Shown one piece after another: positions 47,689-59,204 of a stretch of 64,000 bases of DNA. Every line of letters begins with the position of its first letter. The stretch's first letter is position 1. The translations under genes were made by a program, and so were the position numbers. Location of the stretch: positions 204,821 to 268,820 of the forward strand of contig JAIWZP010000043.1 of the NCBI GenBank assembly GCA_025201375.1, written 5' to 3'. This DNA comes from Gongronella butleri. Its lineage: Eukaryota; Mucoromycota; Mucoromycetes; Mucorales; Cunninghamellaceae. The notes below the pieces were generated by a model. It saw only the letters and a program-made list of their open reading frames with translations. It was not told where the DNA came from and made no database searches.

Positions 47689-48570
47689 TTACTTTTTGGG
47701 ATGAATGCGGAAACCCAATGCTTGGTAGATTTCCGGGTATTTGTTGCGCAGGCGGTCGCGCAAGTCGACGCCACGCCGATGGGACAGATTTAGTGTGGGG
47801 TCTTTAGCAATGTTTGCCCAAGCGACGCCATGCTGCCATCGTGAGGAAAAAGGGAAAAGAAATAGGAGATTCAGCCGTTTTGTGGACGAAATGGGTGCTC
47901 CTTTTTTGGTTTTGTTTGTCTTTTGATGTTGTGTTAGTCTGAGAAGGCAAAAGACTTACCATGCTGACTCCCTTTAGCAGGTCGCGGTCTTCATCGTCAT
48001 TGAATACACGGCGGATGCGCCGACGTTTCCTGCGCACGGGAATAGCAAGATTGCTTGTATTGGCGAGGAAGTACGGCTCCGAATCCTGCTGCGTGTACAG
48101 CTGCTCGTATTCGTCCTTTGGGCAGATGGTGCGGAACCTGGGCCAAAGGCAAATGGCAAAAAAAAAAAAAGAGGTGAATGATCCAAAAATCCAATGCATT
48201 GGTTGTGCTTCGCGTGCGGAGTCAGCTGCAACACGCGTCATTGCCAATTCGTGATGGGGATGCGCGTCTCGTACCTGTCTTTCAGGTCCACCGAGGATCG
48301 ACAATTAAATGAAAATTCAGAATCGAGCAGGATTTTTTTCCAACAGCCCACACCATGCTGGATCAGATGAATAAAAAAAAAGGGGAGGGTCGTCAATACC
48401 CAACCTGTTTATTTCTTTTCTTCTTCTTTTTTTTTTTTTTACTGTACCTTGAGACAGCCAAGCATAAGAGCCTTTGTTTCTTCCTCTGACCAAGGACGAC
48501 GCTTCCTTGTCACCTTTTTAGGGTCTTTTGACGTGTTTTGCACCGGCGAGGGGGACGTGGTCGAGGACAT
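47689..48570 (-). CDS. Two-telobox Myb protein (Tay1/Teb1-like)
   Basis: Small double-Myb DNA-binding protein, likely to bind TTAGGG-type telomeric or related promoter repeats. Four exons, read downward: 48570-48448, 48357-48275, 48137-47960, 47832-47689; 175 aa. Myb 1 (about 25-75) runs RRPWSEEETKALMLGCLKHG, CWKKIL and VDLKDRFR. Myb 2 (about 113-165) runs RRVFNDDEDRDLLKGVSMHG, AWANIA and VDLRDRLRNKYPE. The VDLKD(R/K)-x-R element is the telobox that marks TRF, Taz1, Tbf1 and Tay1 proteins. Both domains carry an intron at the equivalent place, just before the HGV turn, implying internal duplication. No TRFH dimerisation domain is present, unlike Taz1 or TRF1/2, so the closest architecture is Yarrowia Tay1 or S. 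pombe Teb1. Confidence 0.85.
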
Positions 48571-48630
48571 GGAGAACAGCAAGCGGAGCAGGTGGATGAC
48601 AAGGAGAAGAAGAAAAAGAAAAAAGTTTGG

Positions 48631-48634
48631 TGAG

Positions 48635-48663
<29 letters not shown>
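48631..48663. repeat. A-run upstream of telobox gene
   Basis: About 33 A in a row between the telobox ATG (48570, minus) and the EF-1alpha stop codon (48861). On the minus strand it is a T-tract in the probable promoter or 5' UTR of the telobox gene. Confidence 0.7.
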
Positions 48664-48666
<3 letters not shown>

Positions 48667-48860
48667 TGACGGTGAACAATTAGGGAGGAATTGGGGCAAA
48701 ACGACAGCGACCTTTTGTGCAACGACAAGGTCAAACTATTTTTTTTTTCTTTATGTAAACAAATCAGGCGCATGGTGGCGCGCTGTTTTCGACTTTTATT
48801 GCAGAAAGATGCCATCTATGATAATTACAAAGGGAAAGGCGAGAGTGTGGCGCGATGCGC

Positions 48861-50423
48861 TTATTTCTTGCCAGCCTTGGCAGCGGCCTTGGTGACCTTG
48901 CCAGTCTTGTCAACCTTCTCGACGGCCTTGATGACACCGACGGCGACGGTTTGACGCATGTCACGGACGGCGAAACGGCCAAGAGGGGGGTAGTCAGTGT
49001 AGGCCTCAACGCACATGGGCTTGGAGGGGACCATCTTGACGATGGCGGAGTCACCAGACTTGACGAACTTGGGGGCATCCTCAAGCTTCTTGCCGGAACG
49101 ACGATCGATCTTCTCGAGGAGCTCGGCGAACTTGCACGCAATGTGAGCGGTGTGGCAATCCAAGACGGGGGCATAGCCAGCACCAATCTGACCGGGGTGG
49201 TTCAAGACAATGACCTGGGCGGTGAAAGAGCCGGCCTCCTTGGCGGGGTCGTTCTTGGAGTCAGAGCAGACGTTACCACGACGGATGTCCTTGACGGAAA
49301 CGTTCTTGACGTTGAAACCGACGTTGTCACCGGGGAGACCCTCGACCAATTGCTCGTGGTGCATTTCGACGGACTTGACTTCAGTGGTGACGTTGGCGGG
49401 GGCGAAAGTCACGACCATACCAGCCTTGATGACACCGGTCTCGACACGGCCGACGGGGACTGTGCCAATACCACCGATCTTGTACACATCCTGGAGGGGA
49501 AGACGGAGGGGCTTGTCGGAGGGACGGGTAGGGGGGTCAATGGCATCAATGGCATCGAGGAGGGTCTTGCCAGACTTGGCGCCGGCCTTGGTCTCCTTGT
49601 TCCAGCCCTTGTACCAGCCCATGTTGACGGACTCCTCCAACATGTTGTCGCCGTGCCAGCCAGAGATGGGGACGAAGGGAACGGACTTGGGGTTGAAACC
49701 GATCTTCTTGATGAAGGAGGAAACTTCCTTGACGATTTCGTTGAAACGGGCCTCGGACCACTTGGTGGTGTCCATCTTGTTGATGGCAACGATCAACTGG
49801 CGCACACCGAGGGTGAAGGCCAAGAGAGCGTGCTCACGGGTCTGGCCATCCTTGGAGATACCAGCCTAAAAGGGACAAAAAGGAAAAAAATGAGTAAAAA
49901 TGCGAAAAAAGCTGAATTCCACGGCGAATTGCCGAGCTTCAGGCAGCGCCAATGGGCTTTCCAGACTTACCTCGAATTCACCAGTACCGGCGGCAATGAT
50001 GAGGATACCGCAGTCAGCCTGGGAAGTACCAGTGATCATGTTCTTGATGAAATCACGATGGCCAGGGGCGTCAATGACGGTGACGTGGTACTTGGGGGTC
50101 TCGAACTTCCAGAGAGCAATGTCAATGGTGATACCACGCTCACGCTCAGCCTTGAGCTTGTCCAAAACCCAGGCGTACTTGAAGGAACCCTTGCCGAGTT
50201 CAGCGGCTTCCTTCTCGAACTTCTCGATGGTACGCTTGTCAATACCACCGCACTTGTAGATCAAGTGACCAGTGGTGGTGGACTTGCCCTGATTTCAGAA
50301 AAAAAAAGAAGCAGTTAGCATCCAAAACACGCGATTTCCCATTTTTTCAATTTTTTTTTTTGCACTTACGGAATCGACGTGACCGATAACAACGACGTTG
50401 ACGTGAGTCTTTTCTTTACCCAT
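48861..50423 (-). CDS. Translation elongation factor EF-1alpha
   Basis: GTPase that delivers aminoacyl-tRNA to the ribosome. Three coding exons, read downward: 50423-50370, 50288-49971, 49865-48861; 458 aa, exactly the usual fungal length. GTP-binding motifs are GHVDSGKST (residues 14-22, split by intron 1), DAPGHRDF and NKMD. The protein ends KAAAKAGKK. Codon usage is strongly biased to C-ending codons, as expected for a very highly expressed gene. A leader intron (50430-50526) is inferred upstream of the ATG. Confidence 0.98.
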
Positions 50424-50429
50424 GATGGA

Positions 50430-50526
50430 CTAGAGAGGAAAAAAGAAGGGCATGTGAGATGGATGGATGCTTGGATGAATGGATGGATGGATGGATGGAT
50501 GGATGGATGGGGTGCAATCCGCTTAC
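50430..50526 (-). other. Probable 5'-UTR intron of EF-1alpha
   Basis: On the minus strand ATAG|GTAAGC at 50526 and CTCTAG ending at 50430 bracket 97 nt, with the ATG only six bases past the acceptor. The intron carries the (GGAT)n microsatellite at about 50481-50510. Leader introns are common in EF-1alpha genes of many eukaryotes and often raise expression. Confidence 0.6.
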
Positions 50527-51105
50527 CTATTGATAAATTGGAGGAAGAAGAAGAAAAAAAACATTTTTGCGAGGCGGCGGACGTTTTAATTTTTTTTTTT
50601 TTTTTTCACTTGCCACAGCGCAATTGAAAGTCCGCATCTTTTTTGAATTGATGCTTGGGCAGATGTTGCAAAGTGTAAATGGTGCGTCCAATTTGCCCCT
50701 TGTTTTGTTTGACACTGATCACAAGGCAAAACGATGACCATGGCAACCTGGTGCCACCCATTACCTCTAATTTTTTTATGGAAGCATGTGAGAAGCAGGG
50801 CCCAAAATGGGTTGCGAGGGATGCTTTGGCAATGAATGTAGCTGCCCAAATCAGGCAAATGGAGCAAAAAAACACCTCAAATTGAACGTTTTGTTTGCCA
50901 ATGGCAGTGTCGGCAATGGAGCGCTGGAGCAATGGAAGGAAAATTCCATGCGATAAACTGCGGCGTGCCGGGGTGGGCAAGGTCCTGGTTGGATCGGCGC
51001 AGCAAACTTTATGTAAAAAGGCAATTATGTGATGTGGTCCTCATTTTTTTTCTTTTCTTCCCCACCCCCTTTTATTTTTCTCTCTTCGTTTTCCACTTTG
51101 TTCGT
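50527..51105. promoter_or_regulatory. Divergent promoter, EF-1alpha / ADAL
   Basis: Interval between the EF-1alpha leader exon and the deaminase ATG. It has an A/T tract at about 50588-50606 and a T/C-rich block before the deaminase start. TATGTAAAAAGG near 51010 is a weak TATA candidate for the + gene. Confidence 0.5.
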
Positions 51106-52248
51106 ATGACGTCGCTTGCCGAGTTTTGCACCAAGCTGATCAAGCTGGATCTGCACGCGCATATCAATGGGTCTCTGAGCCCCGCGACAATGCGTGAGCT
51201 GCGCTCGCGCAAAAAGGATATGAACCCGGAATTGGAGGCATTTGAGGTGCCTGAGTCGCTGGAGCATATCACCGAGTAAAGGCTGAGACGAGCCAAGGGA
51301 AGCCGTGGGAAACTGACGCGCTATTTCTAGCTTTTTTGGTTTGTTCAAGTTCATTTATCAGCTGACAGACGAAGAGGAGGCTGTTGCACTTGCGACGACG
51401 CGAGTCATGGCTGAATTTGCGGACGACGGTGTGCGGTACCTGGAGCTTCGCACGACGCCACGCGCCAATGAGGCCAAGGGCATGACTAAAGAGAGCTACC
51501 TGCAGACGATTCTGACGACAATCAAGGAAAAAGCGCCTGCTGGCCTAATGGTCAAGCTGATCATCTCGATTGATCGACGCAATACATTGGAGGAAGCGCA
51601 TAAAGTGGTAGATCTGGCCGTTCAATTCCGCGATCAAGGAATTGTCGGCATCGACTTGTGTGGCGACTGCTCCAAAGGCGTGTTCCGTGACCTAAAGCCA
51701 GCGTTTGAGCGCGCGCGCAACGAGGGTTTCCCATTGACACTCCATTTCAATGAGGTTGAGGAAAACATCCCCGAGGCCCCTGATTTGCTCTCTGTCTACC
51801 CCGATCGCCTCGGTCACGCCACGCTTCTCGACGATTACTCTCGCAGCACCATCTACGAGCGCCGCATCCCCGTGGAAATCTGCATGACGTCCAATGTCAT
51901 CTCAAAGACGGTCGCAACTTACGACGAGCACCATCTCAAGGCTCTCTTGGTGGAAGACCACCCATTTATCATCTGTGTAAGAGCCAAAAATAAAAAAAAA
52001 AGTGGCCCAATGCGACACTCATTCTTTTTCATATTCTACGCGCGCTGCAGACGGACGACAAGGGTGTGTTTTTCTCAGATTTGTCGAATGAATACCAGAT
52101 TGCGGCCGAGACATTTGACTTGACGCGCGAACAGCTGTTTTTGGCGTCATACAAGTCCATTGACGCGATCTTTGCCGATGGCAAGACCAAGGAAGCCCTG
52201 CGCGCCACCTGGATGGATTGGAAGGAGAAGAACCAGGCTCTGTTTTAG
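51106..52248 (+). CDS. N6-methyl-AMP deaminase, ADAL-type adenosine deaminase
   Basis: Zinc-dependent deaminase of the ADA superfamily. ADAL members remove methylamine from N6-methyl-AMP to give IMP, clearing modified nucleotides from RNA turnover. Three exons, 51106-51275, 51331-51976, 52051-52248; 337 aa. Metal ligands HAH (LDLHAHINGSLS, residues 15-26), the ADAL-style LELRTTPR and IDLCGDCSKG, TLHFNE, DRLGHATLL and PVEICMTSNV are all present, ending with TDDKGVFF containing the catalytic Asp pair. The HINGSLS and ELRTTPR motifs favour ADAL over classical adenosine deaminase. The gene stops only 71 bp from the stop of the convergent kinase gene. Confidence 0.92.
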
Positions 52249-52319
52249 AGGATGATTATATCTTGTAGATCACGAATGAGCAAATAAAAAAAAGGACAGT
52301 ATTCTATTTTTTTAATTTT

Positions 52320-54371
52320 TCAATCAAACTTTTGTTCCAAAGCACGGATGTAGTGCTTTGGGAAGTCAATATTCAATACATAGGTATAATGACTAGTGAG
52401 ATCAAAATGAACAAAAGTGAGTGAGTGCTCTTTTTTCTTTTTTTCTTTTTTTTACGCGCCGCCTTACCGTTCCAAATCGATTTTTCCAGTCTTGGCATCA
52501 AACCGCACAGGGACGTCGTGAATGCGCTGGTCAAAATTTACGTGGTAGCCGCGCTCCGATAACACGTCCATGATCATATCGACAAAGAATGGGTTGGAAA
52601 GACGTGGATCTTCACTAAAATCGCAAAAAAAGTAAAATGAGCGCGTGCAGTTGATCGTTTTTTGTGGCTCTACACGTACGTTCTGAAGTTGGCATGGCCG
52701 CTTATGGAGTGCCTGTTGATCAAAGGCATGACACGACTGTCAATAAATTCAATGGCGTCATTCAAGCCGGCCGAGTCGTTTTGCTGGTAGTGTTCCAAGC
52801 GATTGATCAAGTCCTGGTGATGAAAGCGCGTCAGCAGAATTCCCACGGTCCTTTTTAGGGTGTGAATGATTATTACCTGTCGCGCGTGAATTCCAATTTG
52901 CGTCGCCACGGGGATGTGCGAGATCTGGTCAAACGTGTCACTGTCGAGCTCCAACGAGCTTTGGTACTCGAATTCCTTCAAGATGATTTGCATCACTTCC
53001 TTGATGGAGCTCGTCGCATTGATCAAATCTATAAAAAGTGCATGATGAGCCACGCGCGTAAAATAAAAAAAATTGACAAAAAAAAAGCCATATCGCGTGC
53101 CACTTACGGAAGGGGAAGAGCTTGGACAGCTTCAATAACGAGCCATAATGCGCCTTGAAGATGGAATATCTGTCGCGGATCAGCTTTAAGCAAAAAAAAA
53201 AAAGGCAGAGGGATGAGCACACGCGAAAATGGGTCTTTTTTTAAAAAAAAAGGGCGCTTACCGTCTCATTGTTGTCGGTGACACGCTCTTCCCAGAGCAC
53301 GCCCTGGCCCGTCTGCTTGACTTCTCGATTGTGCTCTCTAATTTTGCGGCCGCGCGCCAATTGGCGATGCACAGAGATCTCCTCGTCCACATACAAGACA
53401 CATATGCGAAACACGGGGCGCCTAAACAATGAAAAAAAAACATGTCAGCCGACGCGTGCCCCCCCTTTTTTTTCTCATTTTCTGCGCTTGGCGTACGGGA
53501 ATTGGTCGCGATGAGGCGTGTCCCAAAACTCGCGGCGCAATTCGAGCATTTTGTCGTGCAAGAGTCGCAATGCCTCGACCTGGATGTCAGTGCGGGGAAA
53601 TCCGTCGATGAGGACGCCAACATCGGGATCGCCTTGCAGCATGGCATGCAGGATGAGTTCAATCACATAGCGGTCACCAATGAGGCTACCATTGTTGATC
53701 AATTCTTTGCATTCGGGCGTCTGCAGCAATTGCGACACGGAAATGGGTGGGTTGGTGATCCCGCGCGCGCGCAGAATCGACGGCGTATGCGTGCCCTTGC
53801 CTGATCTATTTAAAAGAGGAAATGTACACGTGAGTGAGCTAATTGCTCGCCTTCCTTCTCTCTTTGTCCATTTTCTGATCCCATGGCGCTGCTGCCTACC
53901 CAGGGGCTCCCATGAGAAAGATGAATTCGCGAGGCAAACGAATGTTTTCTCTGCCATAATGTTCTTCAATGTTCTTCCATGCCTGGTTGAAGATCAATTT
54001 TGCGTCTTTGATTTCCGAGACTCTAAGCGAAAATAAAAAAATAGGGGCCATTGAGTATCTCAAGTTCCAAAAAAAAAAGAATAGGGGCCACACACCTTGT
54101 GTCGTGAGGTTCTGTATGCGTAGAAGTGCCTCGTGAGGTGGTGGCAGCTATGAAAAAAAAGAAAATATGAGCAAATTGAGCGCTCATGACCTGCTTTTTT
54201 TATTTTTGTTTTTTACTCACCAGCTGCCTCTGAATGAGCTTGAAGACGAAGAGAGGCGGATGAAAAGGCACGGACAGCGAAGCGGTGATAGTGCAAGTTG
54301 GCGTTTCCTCTGGCCAGTTGCGGCAGTGACACCGAAACCGTCCGTTTTAGCGCGTGGACAAGAAGGCGCAT
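52320..54371 (-). CDS. Mitochondrial adenylate-kinase-like protein with unrecognised C-terminus
   Basis: Nucleoside monophosphate kinase fold. Ten exons, read downward: 54371-54221, 54147-54096, 54022-53900, 53805-53497, 53421-53262, 53183-53108, 53028-52877, 52813-52680, 52614-52468, 52392-52320; 458 aa. The first ~45 residues are rich in Arg, Ser and Ala without acids (MRLLVHALKRTVSVSL), typical of a mitochondrial presequence. P-loop GAPGSGKGT sits at about 106-114 and the NMP-binding DGFPRT at about 176-181. An arginine-rich LID-adjacent helix (LIRDRYSIFKAHYG) follows. The last ~190 residues (from about LINATSSIKEV to the end) are not a known kinase part to me, and may regulate or dimerise. 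The total is about twice a normal adenylate kinase. Confidence 0.82.
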
Positions 54372-54684
54372 ATTATCAACGAAGAGGGGAAATGAAAAAA
54401 GAAAAAAGAAAACGGGGAGAACAAGAGCAAATACCGGTGTACAACAAAGGAAAAGGGAGGAAAACGAAAGAAAAAGTGACAAAACGACGACAACTTTTGA
54501 GGGAAAAGGGCAATTCAAAATCTAGGCTGCCTTACAAGGCAACTCCGACTACAAGGCCGTTGGCCCCTGGCCTCGCGGACCCTCGGCTGCCTCCTAAAAT
54601 ATAAAAGACGCCTTTTCCCTCACTTTTTCCCTTTTTACACTTGTTTTACTTGGTTTTATTTCTTTCTCTCTCTTGCATACTATC
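54372..54684. promoter_or_regulatory. Divergent promoter, adenylate-kinase-like / ABC1 kinase
   Basis: TATAAAAG at 54600-54607 lies about 78-85 bp before the ABC1 kinase ATG at 54685, followed by a T/C-rich leader. A TATA box for the minus-strand gene is not evident. Confidence 0.6.
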
Positions 54685-56743
54685 ATGTCCTGGGCACGCA
54701 GGGCACGGTATGTTTTATTAGGTGGTAGTGTGGGTTTGACAGCCGCTTTTGCGTGGGATCGGCAAACAGAGGCGCAGCTGCTTCATCGGAATGTGCGCAT
54801 CTTCTACCATGGCATCGCGCTTGCGGTGGACTACAAGTTACACGGCGACCAGGTGTCGAAAATGGCCGAATTGCATGAACGCGTGGCGCACCGAATGTTT
54901 GACGTGTTGGAGCGCAATGGCGGGCTGTACATCAAAATTGGACAAGTGATTGCCGCGCAGTCCGCGATTCTGCCGACCGCATACCAAAAGCGCGCCAAAT
55001 CGCTGCTCGACAGCGCGCCGGCCGTACCTCTGTCCGCCATTGAACGCGTTTTTATGGAGGAATACGGTCAATTGCCTCAAAATCTCTTTAAATCGTTTGA
55101 CCCCGAGCCCGTCGCGTCCGCATCCATCGCACAGGTCCACCGTGCGACTCTCTTTTCGGGAGAACACGTCGCCGTCAAGGTCCAAAAGCCCGCCGTCCAA
55201 AAACAAATTGGCTGGGACCTCATGGCTCTGCGTTTACTCCTCCACATGTATGAATACGTCTTTGAATTACCATTGGCATTCACCGCCAACTTTATCGAGC
55301 GCCATGTCCGCCAAGAAATCGACTTTGTCAATGAGGCCAGGTAAAAAAAAAGGGGGGGTGGGGAAGTGGACAAAAATAAACAAAAATGGACAAAAATGGA
55401 CAAAAATGGATAAAAAGTGACGCGTCTCATCTTTTTTTTTTATGCACAGGAATGGCCAACGAGCATGGGAAGATATCAAACAGCAACCCAAGCTCAGTCA
55501 ATGCGTTTATGTTCCCAAAGTATACCCTGAAATCAGCACAAAACGCGTTCTTGTTTGCGAATGGGTCGACGGCGTGCAATTGACAGACAAGGACAAGATT
55601 GCTGCCTTGGGACTCGACTACAAGGCCGCCATGAAGATTGCTATAGACGCGTTTGCGAACCAAATCTTTGTGACGGGCTTCGTACATGGTAAAATTGAAA
55701 AAAAGAGGGTGCACATTGCCTGACACCCCTTTTTTTTTGTCTTAGGCGACCCACATCCTGGAAATGTACTGGTGCGAAATCATCCACAGCACAAATCGAA
55801 GCCGCAAGTGATACTCATCGACCATGGGCTTTATGTGCAAGAGTCGAAAAAGTAAGGCAGAAGATGCAAACGCGATGTAAAGCGCGTCAAGACCTTTGAC
55901 GCGTCTTTTTTTTTTTTTTTTTTTTGCCGTGCAGGTTCCGGCTGAACTATTGCCGGTTATGGCAAGCTCTCTACATGTTTGATTTAAAGACTGTCGCAGA
56001 CATCAGTAGTCAATGGGTAAGGGGGAGTCGTGGCGCGCGTAAACGTGATATTTACAGTTTTTTTTCCATTCTAGGGCATCTACGACGCGGAAATGTTCGC
56101 ATCCTTGACGTTACAGAAGCCGTTTTCGCGAGACAAGGCGATTCATCTGCAGCAGACAAGCATCCAAGACATTTACGAGTTCCAGCGCACGATCAAGGAA
56201 CGATTGAAACATTTTTTGGAGGACCAAGAGCGATTCCCGCAAGAGATGATCTTCATCATGCGCAACATGGAGATTGTACGGGCCAACAACATGTATGTTG
56301 GCAGTCCGGTCAACCGTCTGAATCTCATGGCAAAGTGGGCAGTGCGCGGCATTGATGTCGAGGATCGCTCTATAGACAATTTGCGCGATCAGCACCGAAC
56401 ATGGACCATCGCGCGCACCAGCCAATGGGGCCACGCCTTGTCTCACTATTTGCACGCCAAATGGAGGCGCTTTGTCTTTGAGTTCACTCTTTTTGTCATG
56501 AATTTCAGCTTCTTTTTGGTGCGTGCAAGACAGCAAGCAAGCCAATGGCTTTTTAGACAGCAGACCCAAGGATTTGAGGAAATGATCGACCAGCAGATGA
56601 AGGATCAGGTACTAGAGAGTGAGAATGAGTGCGAAGAATAGAGGGGGGAAATCAATATTTACATGTTTTTTTTTGTTTTCGTCTTTCACCAGATGTATCA
56701 GCAATACGGCATTGTCATAGACGAACGCGTGTTCAACGCATAA
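54685..56743 (+). CDS. ABC1/ADCK/UbiB atypical kinase
   Basis: Atypical kinase or ATPase of the UbiB family. Mitochondrial members support coenzyme Q or lipid homeostasis. Six exons, 54685-55340, 55450-55688, 55746-55851, 55935-56016, 56075-56608, 56693-56743; 555 aa. An N-terminal hydrophobic segment (YVLLGGSVGLTAAFAW) suggests a membrane anchor after a short basic lead. Family signatures are IKIGQVIAAQ (the inhibitory KxGQ), VASASIAQVHRA in place of the glycine loop, VAVKVQKP with the ion-pair Lys, EIDFVNEA, FVHGDPHPGN (catalytic loop) and DHG instead of DFG. The C-terminal helix pair includes FEFTLFVMNFSFFLV. It resembles ADCK1/ADCK5 (yeast Mco76/Cqd type) more than Coq8. The final 17 codons need a splice from 56608 to 56693; without it the frame ends 32 bases further on. 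Confidence 0.9.
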
Positions 56744-59204
56744 ATAAACAAAAAATTGGCATGGCATAAAGCAGTCTAGCGGCTCTGTTACATTCATTTT
56801 AAACAATTTATTCGTTTTTCCCGCAAAACGTTGCCAAAACGACGGAAAGGTCTGCAATTGCTGGAGAATACACGTGTATAAAGATGTGAAAACCCTCAAT
56901 TGGGGACCGTTTGGACAGGTTTCGCATCCATTGGTCTGGTCACAAGGGCGTGTTCGCGTTTTTGGGCCAAATTGTCCCCCCCACCCCACAAAAAACGGAA
57001 AATGAGATCCACCGATCTGCATCAAACAAGTTCACAAGGTAATCCGCACCCTGTTTCTGGCAAAAATGACATTAAAACAGGGGGCTGTTCAGCTCAATTA
57101 CGTGCCAAGACGCGATGAAATGATTTTCTTTGAGAGCGCTCAGGTCGGCGAGAACGCGACAGCCTAAAGTTGCATCCCAAGAATGAGCTAATCGATCGCC
57201 GAGAAACCTTAAATTGTTGGAACCCAATGTCCACGATCATCGGGGCCGAATTTTCGGATCATTTAATCAAGATACAAGGGAAATCATCAGCAAAAGGGGC
57301 ATTCAGGCACGATTCTGGTCGTTGGACTCGGCGACAGGACTATGATACCATTCCCACGCATCCGAGCCCTCTAATGAGTGGGCAAGGTGGAGACGGTACA
57401 CTGTGTCGACTTTTTGAGATGAATTTGTTATGATTTGAACAAGTTATCGCATCAAGGAGTGTATTCAAGGGGCCACGATGTTCCTGAGTGCAACAATGAC
57501 CGACAGTGAACTTGCTCCAGCAACGCCAATGCTGATCATAGAGTGGAAAAAGAAAAGGACAAGAAGTGACGTACAGATTTGCCCTTTTTTCGCTTATTTT
57601 TTTTTCACATCCATTGCGCCCTGGCAACCATGCAAAGCGACCAGTAAATGGGTTGGCGGTGACTGCGGGGATCAGCAATGATCGACTTTGTGAAAACAAG
57701 GGACCGGCCGAGGCAGCGTCGGCCCGTAAATTGTCACATTCTTGCGGATACAACTGAATCGAAATCGCCCATTGCACGTATTACAATTAACAAGGATGAA
57801 GCAAACCGTTGTCGATGGTAATCCCAGGGTCTGGTTCAGCCTGACGCGACGTGGTTTCACCATGGGCTCTGCTGTCATGCATGTCAATGGCGTGGAAAAA
57901 AGGAAAATGCATCGAGGTTCCCCCATTCCCCGCCCTCTCCCCTCACTTCGGTCCGTTTTTTTCCACCTTCCCCGCCCCTTACCTCTTCAATTCAGCACCC
58001 AGGGGCGCTACTTGTAGGTGCCTCTTTGTCTTGCCCGAATCGGTGTCACGGTTTCAGACCTATCAATCAGCGGTATATTTCGATTTTTCTTGGCTGAGGA
58101 GTACTTTTGGAACAGAGAATACTGTTCTGCATGCTTTCCTTTTTAGTCTGATGGAAGGCCCCCGCCCTGGACTGGTCTTTCATTGGGTACCATGGGGACG
58201 GGAGCCGAAATTGCATGACGTCGGCTGATGGAAAGTTTCCATGGCCCCTGATGGAGGGGACAATGTCGACCATTGGTCGCGAGATTGGAACAACAGAGCA
58301 AACCAAGTGGTTTTGAAAAAGGGTTGGGCTGGCGGCCGGAGCGCTCAAAGCAGCGATATGCATTTTTTTCCAATTGCGCAACAAGGCGCGAGAGAGCCGA
58401 CAGAATGGAATTTGTGCTACTTGTTATGGTTTATGCCCGGACCACAACACGAACACGAACACGGCACCTCGTGCCTTTTTATTTTCACACAAGTAAAACC
58501 GCGCCCATGTGCACAAAAAGCACACACGCAAAAAAAAAAGTCGATTTCTATTGACAAATTTAAAAGTCATACAGTACAAGACGCTATTCCTTTTAGGTTC
58601 CTGCACAAAAGCCCGACGTCGCAAAAGGAAAGCCCCGTAGAAAAACATGACGTCAGGCGCTTCGGCAATTCAGTGCGCTGCTTCAATTTCCAGATGCCTC
58701 AAAGCTTAATGCTACCCTTACCATGCTGCTTTTGTTCAGGGATCTTGGATGCCGAGATTAGGGAGCGGGGAGGCGTGTGGAGATGCCCTGGAACCCGCCT
58801 CAGCCTCATTTGTGTGCGCAAAAATCAAAAACAAAAAGAAGGGGTGCGCAAAATCTTTTGTTTACCAAAGGTTGCCATTGCCAATTCGTTATGTACCGCA
58901 TAAAATTTGCAGAAAATCTACTCGTGAAGACGGTAGAAATTCGAAAAAGCAGAAACAGCAAAGATCATGGCACTGCGATCCAGCCTCCGCTTGGAATTGG
59001 CGGCTTGCCATTCGAGGAAGACATTTTCTTTCTTTTGCTTTTTTATTGCTCCATTGAAACACAGCCCATCTTGTCAGGCAATAGAGTTTTCGAGTTTTCC
59101 ATTCAGAGGAACAATAAAAAGGCAAAGACAGAAAAAAAAATTCTATTTTTTGTTTTCTTTTGTGTACTTTTTTTTTTTTTTTTTACTCTCACTTCAAGAT
59201 CACC
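56744..59204. other. Intergenic, no gene seen
   Basis: About 2.5 kb without a supported gene. The longest plus-strand frame (58241-58903) has no domain, no splice support and odd composition. AATAAAAAGG near 59112 is a TATA-like candidate for the ATPase gene about 90 bp downstream. Confidence 0.5.

Noticed and set aside
58241..58903. 220-codon plus-strand frame
   Set aside because: No domain, mixed composition, no splice-site logic or upstream promoter signal; probably chance.
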